Source: Phlebopus portentosus (lineage: Eukaryota; Basidiomycota; Agaricomycetes; Boletales; Boletinellaceae). Taken from it: DNA of 64,000 nt. How positions within the stretch are numbered: the first letter of the stretch is position 1; each line of letters begins with the position of its first letter. The notes beneath the pieces are model-generated. The model did no database searches. It saw only the letters and a program-made list of their open reading frames with translations, and was not told the origin of the DNA. This document shows, piece after piece, positions 44,954 through 58,120 of this stretch. The stretch spans positions 496,001 through 560,000 of the forward strand of contig JAYXKI010000004.1 in assembly GCA_037892935.1 (NCBI GenBank), in the 5' to 3' direction. The position numbers were made by a program, and so were the translations under genes.

Positions 44954-45767
44954 ATTCGATATGGGACTAGAAGAAGTCCGATGGATTTTGGTAGAAAAGG
45001 CGTAGGCGTTTTGAAAGACAGTTTGGATATTCATGTTAGTAGCCGTTCAACATGAATGACAGTAGACTTCCCAACACCACCTACGATAACACAAAAGGAT
45101 TTTTGCGTATGTACTAAGAAAGTAATATGCAACTTTGTAAAATGGTATGAAGAAATAAGTTCGCAGACACCTTGTGTTCTTATGTATAGTCCCCACTGAC
45201 TTCAATCAACCAAGAATTCCAATTGTGGGTGGAGAGTCTCTTTTGTGCCCTAATAACTGTAATTGGATCAGACTTGTGAAGACAAATCGATTCACTCCCC
45301 GAATATCCTCTTCTAGAACAGGAAGGTTTCGTGGATGGAAAGTGGGAAGATTCGCACTTGAACTAGATGATGAATGCATTCAATGCGAAAAGGAGATGGG
45401 GTATGGCTGAATCCGAGTCTTTGGAGAATAATAGTCAGACTCAGCCGCCATGTTGTACGTGGCGTGGACAAATACTTACGATGCGAAATGCAAATCAGGA
45501 TAGTCTATATCATATAGGTGAATTGTGCTTCAATACCATGGACTCGCATTCCAGGATTCAATCATATTTACTTAGGTATCTGCAAGCGGGATGAGGGTGA
45601 AGTGAACGGGAACGGGCAACGGCTGAAATCCATCTGGTCGCCGATCATTACCAAATGGAACTTTCAGAAGAAAAGCCTCAATTCTAGCTATATAATAATT
45701 TTGAGATTTTAAATCAACAGCTAGGTATATGTCTATATGATTCTCTATTCTTCTCTTAGATGATCAC
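44954..45767. other. intergenic, no gene seen
   Basis: About 0.8 kb between the small gene and the 3' end of pyridoxal kinase (convergent). Plus-strand open frames at 45174-45410 and 45367-45594 have no motif. Confidence 0.4.
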
Positions 45768-47250
45768 CTATTTCCAAAAATTGTTCCAAGGGCGCATTTC
45801 GCAAAGCTGGACAACATTGTCGCCTCCGCCATGTTCGTTCGAAATTAGCTTCGGCGTAGCGCGAAGAATATGCTGTCCTTGTATGAGCCGGAGCTCCCGT
45901 GTTCGCATGCGTCGTACTCGGCGTTCTGGATCGGTACGATCGCGTTCTTCGTCTGTTGCATCCTCTGATACCGGATGCTGAGCCAATACTTGCTCGTGAG
46001 TAAACTTCAGGATCTCGAATGTCTTCGAAAGGGCATATGAAACAGCGATAGACAAAGGAGTGTGCGTAGAGCTTTCGGTGCAATCTGTCGATGACCGCAC
46101 GCTCGACGAGCCCGCCTGAACAATGGCGGACACATGACCTGATCCCAGTGTCGGTTGAAAATGTGCAAGGACAAGGGCAGAAAAGAGGTCGCCGACTCCA
46201 GAGAAATAGCCCGGAATGCATGGAAGTACGTGTGCATGCACTTCTGATGGATCTGAGGTATGGTTTATGCCGTTTGGTACGGCAGAGCCATTTGCTGTGC
46301 ATGCACTATATGTGGATGAGATACACAGGAGGTAGAGGAACTGGTTATCGTCGAATTCTGCTCCGACGGAATAAGATGAGGAGGTAAAGCGTCGCGAAAG
46401 AAATCATGCAGGGGTATGGAGCTCATAACGACGTGTGGGACATGGTATTCTTCATGAAGAATCTTGAGAGCGCGGCGAAGCGAAGGCACATCCTTCAATG
46501 GTATATCTGTGAGCGTTCTATAGTCAAGATTAAAGCAGAATAAACTCTTGGATGATGCGAGGAAATTTTATCACTGAATTACTCACTCTACTTCGAACCA
46601 ATTAGGGGTAATCACTGTTGCTTGTGGTAGGAGCTTTCTATAGATTGGTATCACATCAGGCGCCACGTATAATTTTCCCGAATCTCCTAGGACAGCTGTG
46701 AAAATACTATGAGTACCGAAGCATATACTCAACCAAAAAGTAGCTCACGATCTAAGAGATATATGATGTCTGGATTCTTTAACTTCACTTTCTTGACTAG
46801 TTTTGAGACAACAGACAGGGCCTCTGCTCCTGGGATGTACCCTATCACGGTCTCCGTTTAGATATTTCTTATCGGATTCAAGGGCGTACCATTGTTTAAT
46901 ACCTGTAACTATTCTTTCCTGAGTAAATAGACCATTTGCTTCCATGGTGTCGAATATAGTTGCCAGATCTTGGGCTGTTGCTCTGGATCCGCCAAATCTA
47001 CCATAGCCTTCCGACGAATTTCCAGTTTCGTCTTGTTTGTATAGACCGAGATGTTACTCACCGCTATGATTCGAAAAGTCAACTGTGTTCACTGCCTAAA
47101 AAATGCGAATGTAATCTCGTCAGGGGATCGAAAGGGAGACGAACCTACATCTACGTCATACCCCAAACATTGTAAGGGGAAGACAGCAGCCTTTCCTCCA
47201 ACATAGCCATAGGTTACGTGCGATTGAATACTGAGCACTCGGGAGCCCAT
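45768..47250 (-). CDS. pyridoxal kinase
   Basis: Makes pyridoxal 5'-phosphate from pyridoxal (and the pyridoxine and pyridoxamine phosphates) with ATP, in the vitamin B6 salvage pathway; cytosolic. It starts [20 protein letters not shown], with the family's [51 protein letters not shown] and [11 protein letters not shown] in order over several exons. The ATP/anion-hole motif is [18 protein letters not shown], whose Asp is the catalytic base.  A charged C-terminal extension ([15 protein letters not shown]) ends in PWNNFWK. Near 46345-46360 the frame of SSIPLHDFF does not continue into [11 protein letters not shown]; no intron with correct phase is visible, so one base may be missing here. Otherwise the gene is complete, with the right size for the family plus the extra tail. 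Confidence 0.9.
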
Positions 47251-47684
47251 TTCACTGAGCGTGCGTGAAGAGCTCTGCAATGGCGCAATCTTGTTCCTAA
47301 CTTCTGAAAATCAAGATCAACGTCACCGAACGACAAGGCGCGGCGAAGCTTAAATCTGACTCGACTCTGTATTTGTCATCCATCGTGGGAAACACGCTTT
47401 GCGGGCCAGTCGGTCCTTTTGATCGCCGATGATGAGTATGTATGGTAGACATTATCGCACAAGAACCTCTTTAGTTCATTGTTGCTGTAGGGAGAAATTC
47501 TAACTAGACAGTATCTACCTCGCAATGAAATTATGTTTAAAAAAATAGAATTCGCGAAAAAACATGTGATGAAGGACGGAGCTCACGTGGCACGTGCTTT
47601 GGGCTATGTCACCGCCAATGTGACGGACAACTGTCTTGTCCGCAACATTCTGTATTGATCAAGGATATTACTTGATGACTTCAG
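47251..47684. other. divergent promoter region
   Basis: About 430 bases between the divergent starts of pyridoxal kinase and the START-domain gene. No clear element recognised. Confidence 0.5.
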
Positions 47685-50600
47685 ATGGACATACGTGCGT
47701 CTTTCTTCTCAGACTCGCTTAAATGCGAACTGACAATAATGTTTAGGTTGCGAGAGACATGGAGTAACGCCCTAAACGAAGCTGTTACTGCCTTCCAGGC
47801 TCACCTGATTTCTGGTCAGAGCTCCTCATGGAAGCGTATACCTCTTCCATCCAAGAAGAACTCATCCGATAGTACAAAGAGTAAAGCGCGTAACCCGCTG
47901 CGTCCGGATATTAGAGACGTTTCTGTCTATCGCAAGACAACGAAAACTGGCGATGTATTTAGGATCATCCTCGATGTTCCTGCAGGAGAGGAGTCGACTG
48001 ATCTTGAGGCATGGAGGGCTACTGTTGTCACTCCGGAGCTGCGCCAAGAATGGGACCCTGCTGTGGAGTCCGCACAAGTTCTTGAAATGTGCGACCCGTC
48101 GACGCGCATAATTAAAACGAACTTCACCCTCGGTTGGCCCGCAAAGTAAGTGCATGTGTCGTGGAGTCGGGAGGGAAATTCTCAACAACTATAGCCCAAG
48201 GGATGCTGTCCTTATTTCACGGACCTTCCATGATACTTCCACGCTTGTCGACATATCCACTTCTTTGCCTAGGTCACCGGACGAGCCTTCCTACCTGAGA
48301 CCTTCTCCACCTTACGTTCGATCGCACGTTTCCCGTCAGTCTTGCCTTATGTGGGCCATTCTTACTTCTGACTAATCTTCACTCTAGTGTTCGCCTTGTG
48401 TATACAACTCTTATCCCCAGAAGGCCGGGCCAAACGTGTACGCGTGACTTGCTTCTGGCAACATGACTTGAAGACGGTATGGAATATCGGTGTTCCAGTC
48501 AGCATACCACAGCAGCTTTCCTTGATGATCATCGGATTACTGGACACCGTGAAAACAAGGCAGCTCAAAGTCCCCTCTTTGACTGCCTATGGCCTGGGAG
48601 TATCCATCGAGCGACTCAGCTTCGATATAGGAAGAGCCGCATTGACAATTGACTATGTGATCGTTCCAGAAGACCAGGAAGCAGCACAGGATAGCTCGGA
48701 GGTGCATGGGCCGGACGATCTTTATGTCATAAAAGAACAGCGTCGGCTACAGCGCAGCCTCAAATTCTTGCTACCGTCTTGTGATGGTTGGGATATTCGC
48801 GTCGCTACTCGGGCGTCTTCCGAGTCTGTGGCGCAGCTGCCATGGTCAACCAGTGCAAACAGGTTTAATTCTTCTAAAGTCTCCTTTCAGATCCAACATG
48901 CGCCTCTCTTCGATGATCATTCTGTTCTCAAGGTCAAACTGATCGCTGAGTATTCCGCCGCGCTTAAAGGTGTTCGTGTCAATGGGCTGCAGCACGTGAT
49001 CGAAAACAGTGTTGACTACGACCTCAAGTCTTTCCGTGTATCCTCTCAACTTTTGAAGGATGCCTCAAGCGCTGCCAATGTGAGCTTGAGTGGAGCCAGC
49101 ACTTCAACGGCCACTGCAGAAAGTGATGTATCGGACAGCTCGTCCCTGCAAAGGCCAATACTCTCGCGCATGAATTCCGGAGTAGACACGATCCCTCGAG
49201 GCCCTGCGTTTGATAAATCTATACTTGCACGCATTCGAAGAAACTACATTTATTTTTCTTCGCTCTTACAGGAGCCAGAGGCAAAATGGAAGAGGACTTC
49301 TGACGTTCGTGGAGTGTCGGTGACGCAGCTTGATTCGATTGATCCAACGCTCGTCGTTTATAAGGCCGAAGCTACTTTCGTCGGAGTTGGACTTTGGGAT
49401 CTGTACGGCACGATTGTGACACCTGGTACCAGAGCATACTGGGATCGTCAGTACGAAGACGCGACTTTATTGGAAGACGTGAATGAATTGACGGAGCTTT
49501 GGCATTTCAAGACGAAACCTGCGTGGCCTGTGACAGGGCGCGATTGCGTCCTGCTGAAAACTGTCTACAAATCCCCGACGACAATTCACGTATTCTCTTT
49601 CTCCGTTGACGACCCTCGCTTATTCCCGGTAATCCCACCTGTAGATGTAGGGACGATCAGGACGCAAGTGGATTTGCAAGGCTGGGCTATTGAGGCATTA
49701 AGCCCGACAACGACCCAGTTGACTCTTCTCGAACAGAGTGATCCAAAGGGTTGGTCAGGGAAAGCGACTGTCCCTCAGCAAATGATTGCGGCCGTTGCAG
49801 GTGTAGGCGAATTCGTCATAAAGCACGGAGGACCTCCTGTCGTGACGCGTCTTAGTGGTGCGCGTTCGATAAGCCAAAAATATGATCACGATCGGGGATT
49901 ATTTCGTGTGGAATACGAGCCATCGGTGTCTAGGAAGCCATCACCTACTATAGACGACGGCGGTCCACCCCATACACGGCACAATTCTATAGATGGTGCA
50001 GGAATGATTACACCAGAGCGAAGCGTAAACTCTACCTCAGCATCTGTTGAGTGCGAATTGCGATGCGACAGTGATACATGGGCTACGTCATTCGACATCG
50101 TAATTGACCCACCTCCACAATCAATAACATGTCTGTGGCGACATCGTCTATCCGCTGGCGGAGGTGGACTGTGGCTGACGTTCGGCCACGATATTCCGTT
50201 CAATAGCGAAGAGCATCTTCAAGCCATCGTACGGCGCGCACCAGTCACAGCAGTCAAAGAGAAAGGTATCGTCATGATCAACGGAAAGCGTATAAGCGTC
50301 GACGTCGAAGACTTGCCTGAGTCAGAAGTGAAGTCGCTTGCCAAGCAGAAGCGCGTAAAACCTATTCGAGTGCCCCTTGATCAACCACCTGTGATGCGTG
50401 TAATCCGACGGCGGCGAATAGGTATGGAGGACGGAGATTCCAGTGATTCTGACTCTACTACTTCTCTTCTCAGAAAGAAAGAGCCAGGTTCCCAGAGCCC
50501 TGTTGGATCCACCGCACCGAAAGTTCCGAGCCCCTTGTCGAACTTCTTCACGACGGCGATGGAACAGGTCTCAAATACTACTCAGCAAGCGGTTGCAGCG

Positions 50601-53193
50601 CTTGTTCCTCCTGCGGTATCGGCGAATAGCGTGACCTTCCCTGAAGGCAAGAAACCCGTGCACTTCGCACTCGATGCGCTTAATTTTGCGCAATCGTATC
50701 ATCGAGGCCTGTATCGGGATAATTGGACGAATGTAGCTGAAAATGGACTCCCGATACAAAAACGTTCGTCACCTGAGATATCACCCATTATTCCTGTTTA
50801 TCGCGGAGAGAGGGTTATCGAAGGCACGACTGCCGATGAAGTGGCTTCCGTGGTGTTTAGCTACGACTGCCGTAAACAATGGGATGACCGATTCGACTCA
50901 GCTGTGGTACTCGAAGAGTTTGGTGCTGACTGTCATACCGCATTCCTTGTTGCAAGGACCGGTTTTCCATTCAGGGACCGCGGTTTGCTTGTCGCGTCTT
51001 TAATAGCTCGAGAAGATAAACTAGTTGCGTCTGAAGCAGCAAGTTCGGAATCAGATCCTGTGCAAAGCCCTGCAGCGACATCAAGTGCCATCTACTGCGC
51101 CTCGGCATCTTTCAATCCGACCTCGTTAGCTCATCTTTCGCCTTTGAAATACAACCCCCATGTACTACCTATCGGACGTGTCTACATTGACGCATGGATT
51201 TTGGAAACGCTTGACCCGTATACGACCGAAAAGTACGCGATCCCTTCCACGAGATGTACACGACTCACGGCATTTGACTCCGCCGGATCCGTACCGATAG
51301 CCTTCAACACGATGATCAACGCAGCGCTTCCGCGTACAATTCTTGCTCTTGAGTCATATATGAAAATTGTGACCCCGTTCCCTGAGATGCGATTTCCTTT
51401 AGCGGGATTCCGTTTAGCAAGAGTCTCGGCTGATGAAGAGAAAGCTTGTTGGAGGCTACGTTACAGCAGCTCACTGTCAATTTTATTATCCAGCAAGCTG
51501 GAGACAAATAGCAAATTCTTCACTGCCAACATCCTCGTTGCTTTTGAGAACCAGAAGAAATCCTGCGCTTCGAATGATGGGACGGATCGGAGCAAGACGC
51601 AAGGGACACCGAAGCCTAGTGAAGTGAATCACCTATCTCGTCCAAGCTCTCCTGATGCGCTACGCCGGGTACGCGGGGATGGCGCGGGATCGCTAAGTCC
51701 TTCACGGCGGCATAGAAAGGACTTATCTTCCTCGATGGTTACTACCTCACCCGGTTCTGTGAAGGCTACTTCTCGCTCGCGAGAACGTACGAGGACTTCA
51801 TCGTCGACTTTTTCTGCCGGACGCAATCAGACCATGCGTGGTCCAACGGATTTCATCGTTGCGGAAGTGATCATTGATCTTCGCACCTATCCTGAAGGTT
51901 ATGAAGTTCAGGTTGCCTCTCGCCCGCTGTCGAAAGATGCACCCTCTCGTCCCCTACCACTTTCACAAGTCATTGAAAGTGATCTTCCTTCGGATACACT
52001 TCCTATCGCACATAGCGTTCATCTTTTACCTCCTTCACCACTTTATACCTCGGGAACAGGCGTTGATACTCCCACACGTCATCTTCTACGGTTGACTTTG
52101 CCTACAGCGCAGTATGAGCAACCAACAGTGGAAGACCCTTTGACAGGAGAGATGCGCAACGCTCCACCGAAGCCGCGGTGGTACAAGGACTTGGAAGGAG
52201 AGAAGCGCGCCGTAGTCCGCGTCACTGTACGACCATTGCCAGAAGACAGACGGAAGAAGAATAAGAAGGTGGTCTTGGTAGATGGGACATCGGTGTTCGT
52301 GAACGAGAAAGATGTTTATAAGAGTAGTGTCTCTGATGAGGGGAACGCTGCAGTTCTTTCAAGGTGAAGCTTATAGTCTATCTCTTCCCGTCTGGGTGCT
52401 GATTGCCGCTTTATAGGTTTCCGCCTCAGGAAGGAGAGGATCAGTTTACTCTGCCGGATTCACTATCGTCCCCATTGGCTGTGCAGGATTCCCTTCTTGA
52501 CCCTAATTTTGCATCTGCTAGTTTACAGAACCTTTCTGTTCTGACCGAGAATCAGAATGACGAGTCTGAAGGAAATACGAGCGCAGGTGAAAGCAACGAA
52601 AATGTTGTCTCGGAGGTAAGCTCCTCACTCCATGAAACTTTTTAGAACTTGTGGCTTACTTACTTGCTGTCCTGCAGTCCCCGGGCCAGGTTACCCCTGC
52701 GGAAGAGAAAGAAATGCTTTCTCCGGCGGACGCCAGGCGAGGATTCCTCGGGTATCTAAGCTCTTATCAGGCGCCGTTGTCTCTGCTCAAGTTCAAGTCT
52801 TCCTCATCTATCGGGCAAACTTCTTCTGGTTCCCCGCTCGTTCCGTCTCCTCCGGGGAACCAGCCAAACTCATCGCATGGTGTTAGTACGATAAGTTCAT
52901 CTGCAGTAGCGGTGGTTCGCTCCGTACGGACCCCTCGGTATTCTCTTTCTACCCTCATCGCACTGGTATTGATCGCATTCCTCTTGGGATCATTGTTGCG
53001 CTCCCTTTTGTCACCTGCGGATTTCATTTACGTTGTGACTGATTTGAGCGATGTTCCGAAGGGCGTTACACGAGGTCGCAGCGGAGAACTTGGTCCCATC
53101 GAACCTGGATGGCGGGAGATTAAACGACTGGTAGAACTGAAGTACATTGTTGGCGGATGGGATTTTCAGATTGCAGTTGTGAGGAGACATTAG
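47685..53193 (+). CDS. large multi-START-domain protein with a C-terminal membrane helix
   Basis: About 1,690 residues. Three START-like (lipid-binding) segments can be made out. The first spans 47.75-48.6 kb (WRATVVTPELRQEWDPAVES, FTLGWPANPRDAVLISRT). The second spans 49.3-49.9 kb (GLWDLYGTIVTPGTRAYWDR, WPVTGRDCVLLKTVY, GWAIEALSP). The third spans 50.65-51.4 kb (RKQWDDRFDSAVVLEEFG, FPFRDRGLLVASLI). Between and after are Ser-rich linkers, an MTase-free beta-rich segment (FIVAEVIIDLRTYPEGYEV), and a basic stretch. Near the end LSTLIALVLIAFLLGSLLRS is one membrane helix. The main exon is 4 kb; small introns at about 48149, 48330, 52366 and 52616 are in phase. Start at 47685 is the first ATG of the open frame, and a start further downstream is possible. 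Probable role: sterol or phospholipid transfer or sensing at a membrane, inferred from START domains only. Confidence 0.85.
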
Positions 53194-54182
53194 AGCCTCC
53201 CGTGTCATTCTACGATAGTTTAATGAGCCTAATCGCCTTACTTTTTCTTTTAGCATTTCCTTGTTGACCAGCATCTGTATTGTATCACCGCGCACGACTC
53301 ACGGCTTGCATTGTAATTCTACTACTTGTTGTTCCAAACCACTTTTCTCTGTTCATCCCGAATATGAATACATAGTCAACTTGGGCATTAGATTCATATG
53401 GGGGCATGGCGAATTCCGAGGCCATCATAGCTCCACAACAACTTGAAAGCGTCATTTTAATCGTATGATTATACTTGATCTCTTCCTTCCGTGCTCCTTC
53501 TACACAACTGACTTGATTTTAGTATCTGATGACTTTTCCTTTCGCACCCTGAAGTGCTCATACATTTGAATGAAACAGTCAGAACTTTGCGTTAGTCTTG
53601 ATTGCAGGGCAGAAAAATGAGAATGATCAACTCATGACAGCAGTGCTCAAACGTCTTTTCGGAGGACCAATGGAAAGCTTGATCCCGATTCCCGAACGAC
53701 GGGTCGTACCTAATAGGATTTCGGAATTTTTGCACGACAGCCTACTAAGGTTAATCGCTTCTTCATCTTTTCTACTTGGTATTTTTCGTGACGACAAGGA
53801 ACTGTATCTTGTAGCAGTTCGCATTTGTTAACGCATAACGTCCGCGGGTTCTCTCTAATTGTGATTTCTCCAACGGTCGACTGGCTTTTGTTTTGGTTGG
53901 TCTTGTTTGTTGGTCTATTTGTCTGAATGTGAGAGATATATTCCAAATGAAGCCACACGGCTAAATTGGGCGCCATGAGCGGGGCTGCTCTTTCCTTTCC
54001 TTCAGCACTCCCGCCTTCTCTCATTTTCCTCGACGGTTCGCTTCGTCGCGCTCTTGTCGCCGACTGCGACCTGTTCATGCACAATTTGTGTCTCTCGTTA
54101 TAACACACCTGTTGTTTCTTTTCTCCGGGCTATTCCGTTTAACAGTCTTCCCGAAACACGCACACGAAACGCGAGGTATTAC
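53194..54182. other. intergenic, about 1 kb
   Basis: It lies between two plus-strand genes. The frame at 53598-53831 shows no motif. A T/G-rich stretch at about 53885-53925 is the only compositional feature. Confidence 0.45.
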
Positions 54183-57041
54183 ATGGCGCAAGCTCTGTAT
54201 GACCAGCATCCCTTGGACGACTATCTCAAAGGTAGGCTCGTATGATTATATCACTCTAATACACACTCACCAATGATGACGCGCGATACTAGAATCTTGG
54301 GAAAGACGCGAAAGACTTCCGGGCTCATTTACCGAAGAAGTCTTAGATGACGAAGGTGAAAACAGCTTAGCGACTGAAGGAGGATGCGTGGATATTTTAT
54401 CACAACTTTTATCTTCTCAGGTGCGCTATTCCGGTCATCTGATTCTTAAACATGCATTCACAGATTGCTTATAAGGTATGGCGACAATGGTCACCTACCA
54501 TCCGAAGCATCTTTCTGTCCCCAAGTGACGACATTGCTGAACGATTTAAATACGACCTCATCTCCTCCAACCTTCTTTCTTCTTCCGTTTCTCCTTCTCC
54601 GGTCTCCATTCACCCTCACCCAGCTATCTCGACACCCAGTCAAACATGGCCCGGCGAATTGAAGACATCGCAGCAAGATTCTTCAAGCAAAACCGATGGG
54701 GATCTCAAGCCTCTTTCGAGTGTTCTAGTCATTATTGGCGTAGCTTCTCTTTTCAGCCATCACCGAGTAGCAGCCCTTCTGGCTTTACTGATGTCCATCT
54801 CGTTTGCCAAGGCACCAGGTATTGGATCTGCTAGAAAATCTCATATACCTCAGATGTTTGAGGCGTTGGATAGTTTGAAAACAGCTGGTTCTGCTTGGGA
54901 TGGTGCGGTGAATGATGCTATCACAATCATTGAGCACGAGGATCGAAGGTAGGCTTACTATTTTCCTGTTGTTGCGGCGACTGACTCTTGCCCATAGTAC
55001 TTATTACACCCCATCATCGACGCTGCCTTCGTCTTTATCAGCGCTTCGCGTCGCCCTTCATTCCACTTTATTAACGACCCAACAGCAATGCGATAACGTT
55101 CGGCCGCTTCTGGCGGCCTTGGCGTCGCCAATGGAATTGTCCCAGTTGTCCGAAATGTACGCACCACCCAGCCCTCCGAAGCCACCATTCACTCTCCAAA
55201 CGAGACCTACATCGCCACGACATAAACCCGCATCGCTCCCGGAGAATAATATCTCTGGTCTTTCTCAGCCACCCGCTTCCTCTTCTGAAAAGCGCCAGAC
55301 ATGGAACGGGTCCTACGTGAATCTAGTAGGACGTCATACGCGAACCTCGTCTTTGAGGAAGAAAGATCGGCGACGTTCCGACTTGTCTATTTTTCAGGAA
55401 GTACAAAATGTTTCGTCCGTTGCACCAACAACGCCGCCTCGATCACCTTCGCTGATGCAAGTTTTGGAGGAAGAAAGCACGGATGAGGATCAATCGCGCG
55501 ACGTTCTGTCCGACCCTTCATCCAGTCGTCTCAGTCCGCGCCGAGACAATTTTGGTACAGTCGCCCTTTCCTTACGTCGGAGACGGCGTGTAAGCGGGGT
55601 CGATGCACTGGGGCTCTCGAATGCGCGATCCGCGCCGTCTCTGCGTGACTCAACTCATCTTCCTCGCACTGGAGGATCGCGATTGACTTCAATATCGTCA
55701 ACGCGCCACCCGCTTTCTGTTAATGCACTGCAATATGCACTTCATGGAGCTCTAGCTTCGCGTCGGTATGCTTGCTCGCACTTGCTTGCTCTTCGGTTTA
55801 CGGAGGATCCGGAGGACGAAACGTATTGGGAAAATGCGCGGAATATCACCGGTCTGCTAACGTCAATTCTCGAAAATGCTACGGCTCGTCTCAGTGAGGC
55901 GCTCGCTGCAGCGGATGATCTAAAGACGCGAGAAGGACAGCCTACTCCGGAGACAAGTCCCGACGGTAGCCCAGTTAAAACGCCGGACGGTGACTTACCC
56001 GCATCAACTTTAATTTCCGTACATCATGGCAACAGATCCAAAGCTTCATCGCGCGTATCAAAACCGTCCGTTCTTTTAGACTTGCCAAAATTTCCGTTAC
56101 CCGATAACACACAACCCTTCGCGCCGGTGCCGAATGGGATCTCCCGCTTTGCTTCCCATGTAGACTCCATATCATCCTCCCTCAACGATGCGAAAGATCG
56201 CTTGATTGAGTGCGTACAAGCTCTACGGGATGCGCATATCGCTGCAGAGCTGCAGTCCCCACGACCGGAGGCTGGAGGTGCCGATCCGGCGGAAGAAGGG
56301 ATCTTAGAGACTTACGAGCGCTTACGGAAAGAGCTCGGATTTGCTCTTCGAGAGTGTGAACGGGGAAAGGCAGCGCTTCTCGATGTGTTTGAAGCTAGTC
56401 GTATGCGGGATCGGCCTCAAGATGAAATAGAAGAGGCAGATGATGATGTCGAATCTTCACCTGACCATCGCTTTCACATGCTCAGCGGCAGCTCTAAGGA
56501 TTCCAACGATAGAACCGATCCGGACCCGCTCACACCGGGGGATGGTAGCCCGATTATGCCTACGATATCATCCCTCGAGGATGCAAGCGGCGAGCGATAC
56601 GTGGACGATGTTAGTCAGCATCTTCTGCTTTCTACATCATCAGCACACCTTCCACCTCCAGGGCTTGAGCAAATTTTCGAAGGAGAAGTGATCGCTTCTA
56701 CACCATTCAATCGCGAACGTTCAAAACTGTCTCGTGAAGAGCGAATACGACTCATGAAGGAGAAACGCGAAAGTATGAGTGGCCGAGGTCTTGCCGCTCA
56801 ACTGGAGGAGGACGGCGGCGACAACGAACTAAAACCTACAAAACTCAAGGGCTGGGGTCCCGGTACAGACGTTGTGGAGGAGCTCAAAGACGTTATTTGG
56901 AAGGTCGGCGAGCGGAGACGCAAAATGGCTCAGAAACACACTACTATTCCAACACCAACTAGTATACCCATCGGATCGGCCAATGTAAATGTTACTTCGG
57001 ACGGAGCAAGCGATCATGACACAAACCTATGTACAGCATAG
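54183..57041 (+). CDS. large membrane protein, tentatively vezatin/Inp2-like
   Basis: Four exons in phase: MAQALYDQHPLDDYLK, then ESWERRERLPGSFTEEVLDD, then IAYKVWRQWSPTIRSIFLSP onward, then a 2-kb exon from about 54993. A hydrophobic segment follows (VLVIIGVASLFSHHRVAALL, with LLALLMSISFA), likely one or two membrane helices. The remainder is soluble: a helical region (LSVNALQYALHGALASRRY, NARNITGLLTSILENATARL) broken by Ser/Pro/Arg-rich linkers, an acidic patch and a basic C-terminus (SREERIRLMKEKRE, WKVGERRRKMA). About 880 residues. The layout (short head, membrane hairpin, helical part, basic end) resembles the vezatin/Inp2 group of myosin-binding membrane proteins, but that naming is tentative; I cannot exclude an unrelated fungal membrane protein. 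Confidence 0.75.
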
Positions 57042-57739
57042 GTATGAATATATTTTTTCTATTTTTGTCAACGGTTCATTCCTTCGCTTTCTGCTGTCTT
57101 ATTCATTATATAACGCAGTAATCGTCTCTCACTCGTTCTTTCACAATACAATTATATAAACATTATATATAGTCTAAATATAGTTGCTGTCTCTTATCTC
57201 GTCGACGGCCATTTTCGACGATAATATAGCCCCTTGTAGCTTGATCATCATGTTAGTGGCGCCTCTTGAGCTGACCTTGTGCCACAAATGCTCTTTAGAG
57301 GGGTACCATTGCTTTCTGGAAAGTCTTCGCATGCTGTGGCTGGGTAGTCGGCTTCCGCAGCTGCTCAGTATAGTGTAGCCCTTGGTAAACATCGGCTTAT
57401 AGTACGGGTGTTACCTTAGCTTGCCACAATTTCATGAGGCGTGTTGTGCAGACCAACACCTGTATTTCTCATATTCGAAAAGTTTTGACCAAGATCATTC
57501 TTTCGTGAATCTTTGGTAAGACTCCGGCTACAAACCTAAGTTTCATGCATACTGAGAACCAAAAGACCTTGTCTGAGCCTGCCTCGGATTCGTGCCGCAC
57601 AGGTTTCTCGGACATATTATTACAATTTCATTCCTTCCGTTATCGCGCCACAAGGTTATCCGTTGCGATGGTAATACAACAGACTCCTCTCCTGGCTTGG
57701 TCTGATTGCAGACCAGACGCAAACTTGGAGAACTTGGAC
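57042..57739. other. intergenic
   Basis: 3' UTR of the preceding gene and promoter of the small gene. No open frame with motif. Confidence 0.5.
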
Positions 57740-57747
57740 TATAAAAG
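57740..57747 (+). promoter_or_regulatory. TATA box of the small gene
   Basis: tataaaag lies 94 bases before the ATG at 57841. A caaa microsatellite in the presumed 5' UTR (about 57780-57800) follows it. Confidence 0.55.
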
Positions 57748-57840
57748 AGTCGCTGCGGAGCTCTACTGACGACATACGACCAGCAAACAAACAAACAAAC
57801 AAGCAACCAAGTAAGCAACGTCAAACGGATTTTAACCAAG

Positions 57841-58120
57841 ATGCCTTCAAGCAGTAACACGAGCACAAATGGCACCAACAGTGGGTATGAGTGTCATAGA
57901 TATGATTTCATGTCCCATTTACCACATGTGATGCGCTATGATCCATACGACTGCGATAGGCCAGCAACAAGGGTCGAAGAATCCGCAGCTTGCGAAGAAG
58001 GCTGCTAACATAATCTGGAAAGCTGTAGCCAAGGAGAATGAAAAGCCTGGGAGCGTGCTGGGGAAGAAGACTAGTGACAAAGGCGCCGAGGGTCCCAACA
58101 AAAACAACAGCGACAATTAA
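57841..58120 (+). CDS. small Lys/Asn-rich protein
   Basis: Two exons in phase: MPSSSNTSTNGTNSG, then a 75-nt intron (about 57887-57961, gtatga to gatag), then QQQGSKNPQLAKKAANIIWK on to TAA at 58118-58120. About 67 residues, basic, Ser/Asn/Lys-rich, with one possible amphipathic helix (AKKAANIIWKAVAKE). No signal peptide, no recognised family. A good TATA box, short 5' UTR and compact gene suggest a strongly expressed small protein; function unknown. Confidence 0.65.
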
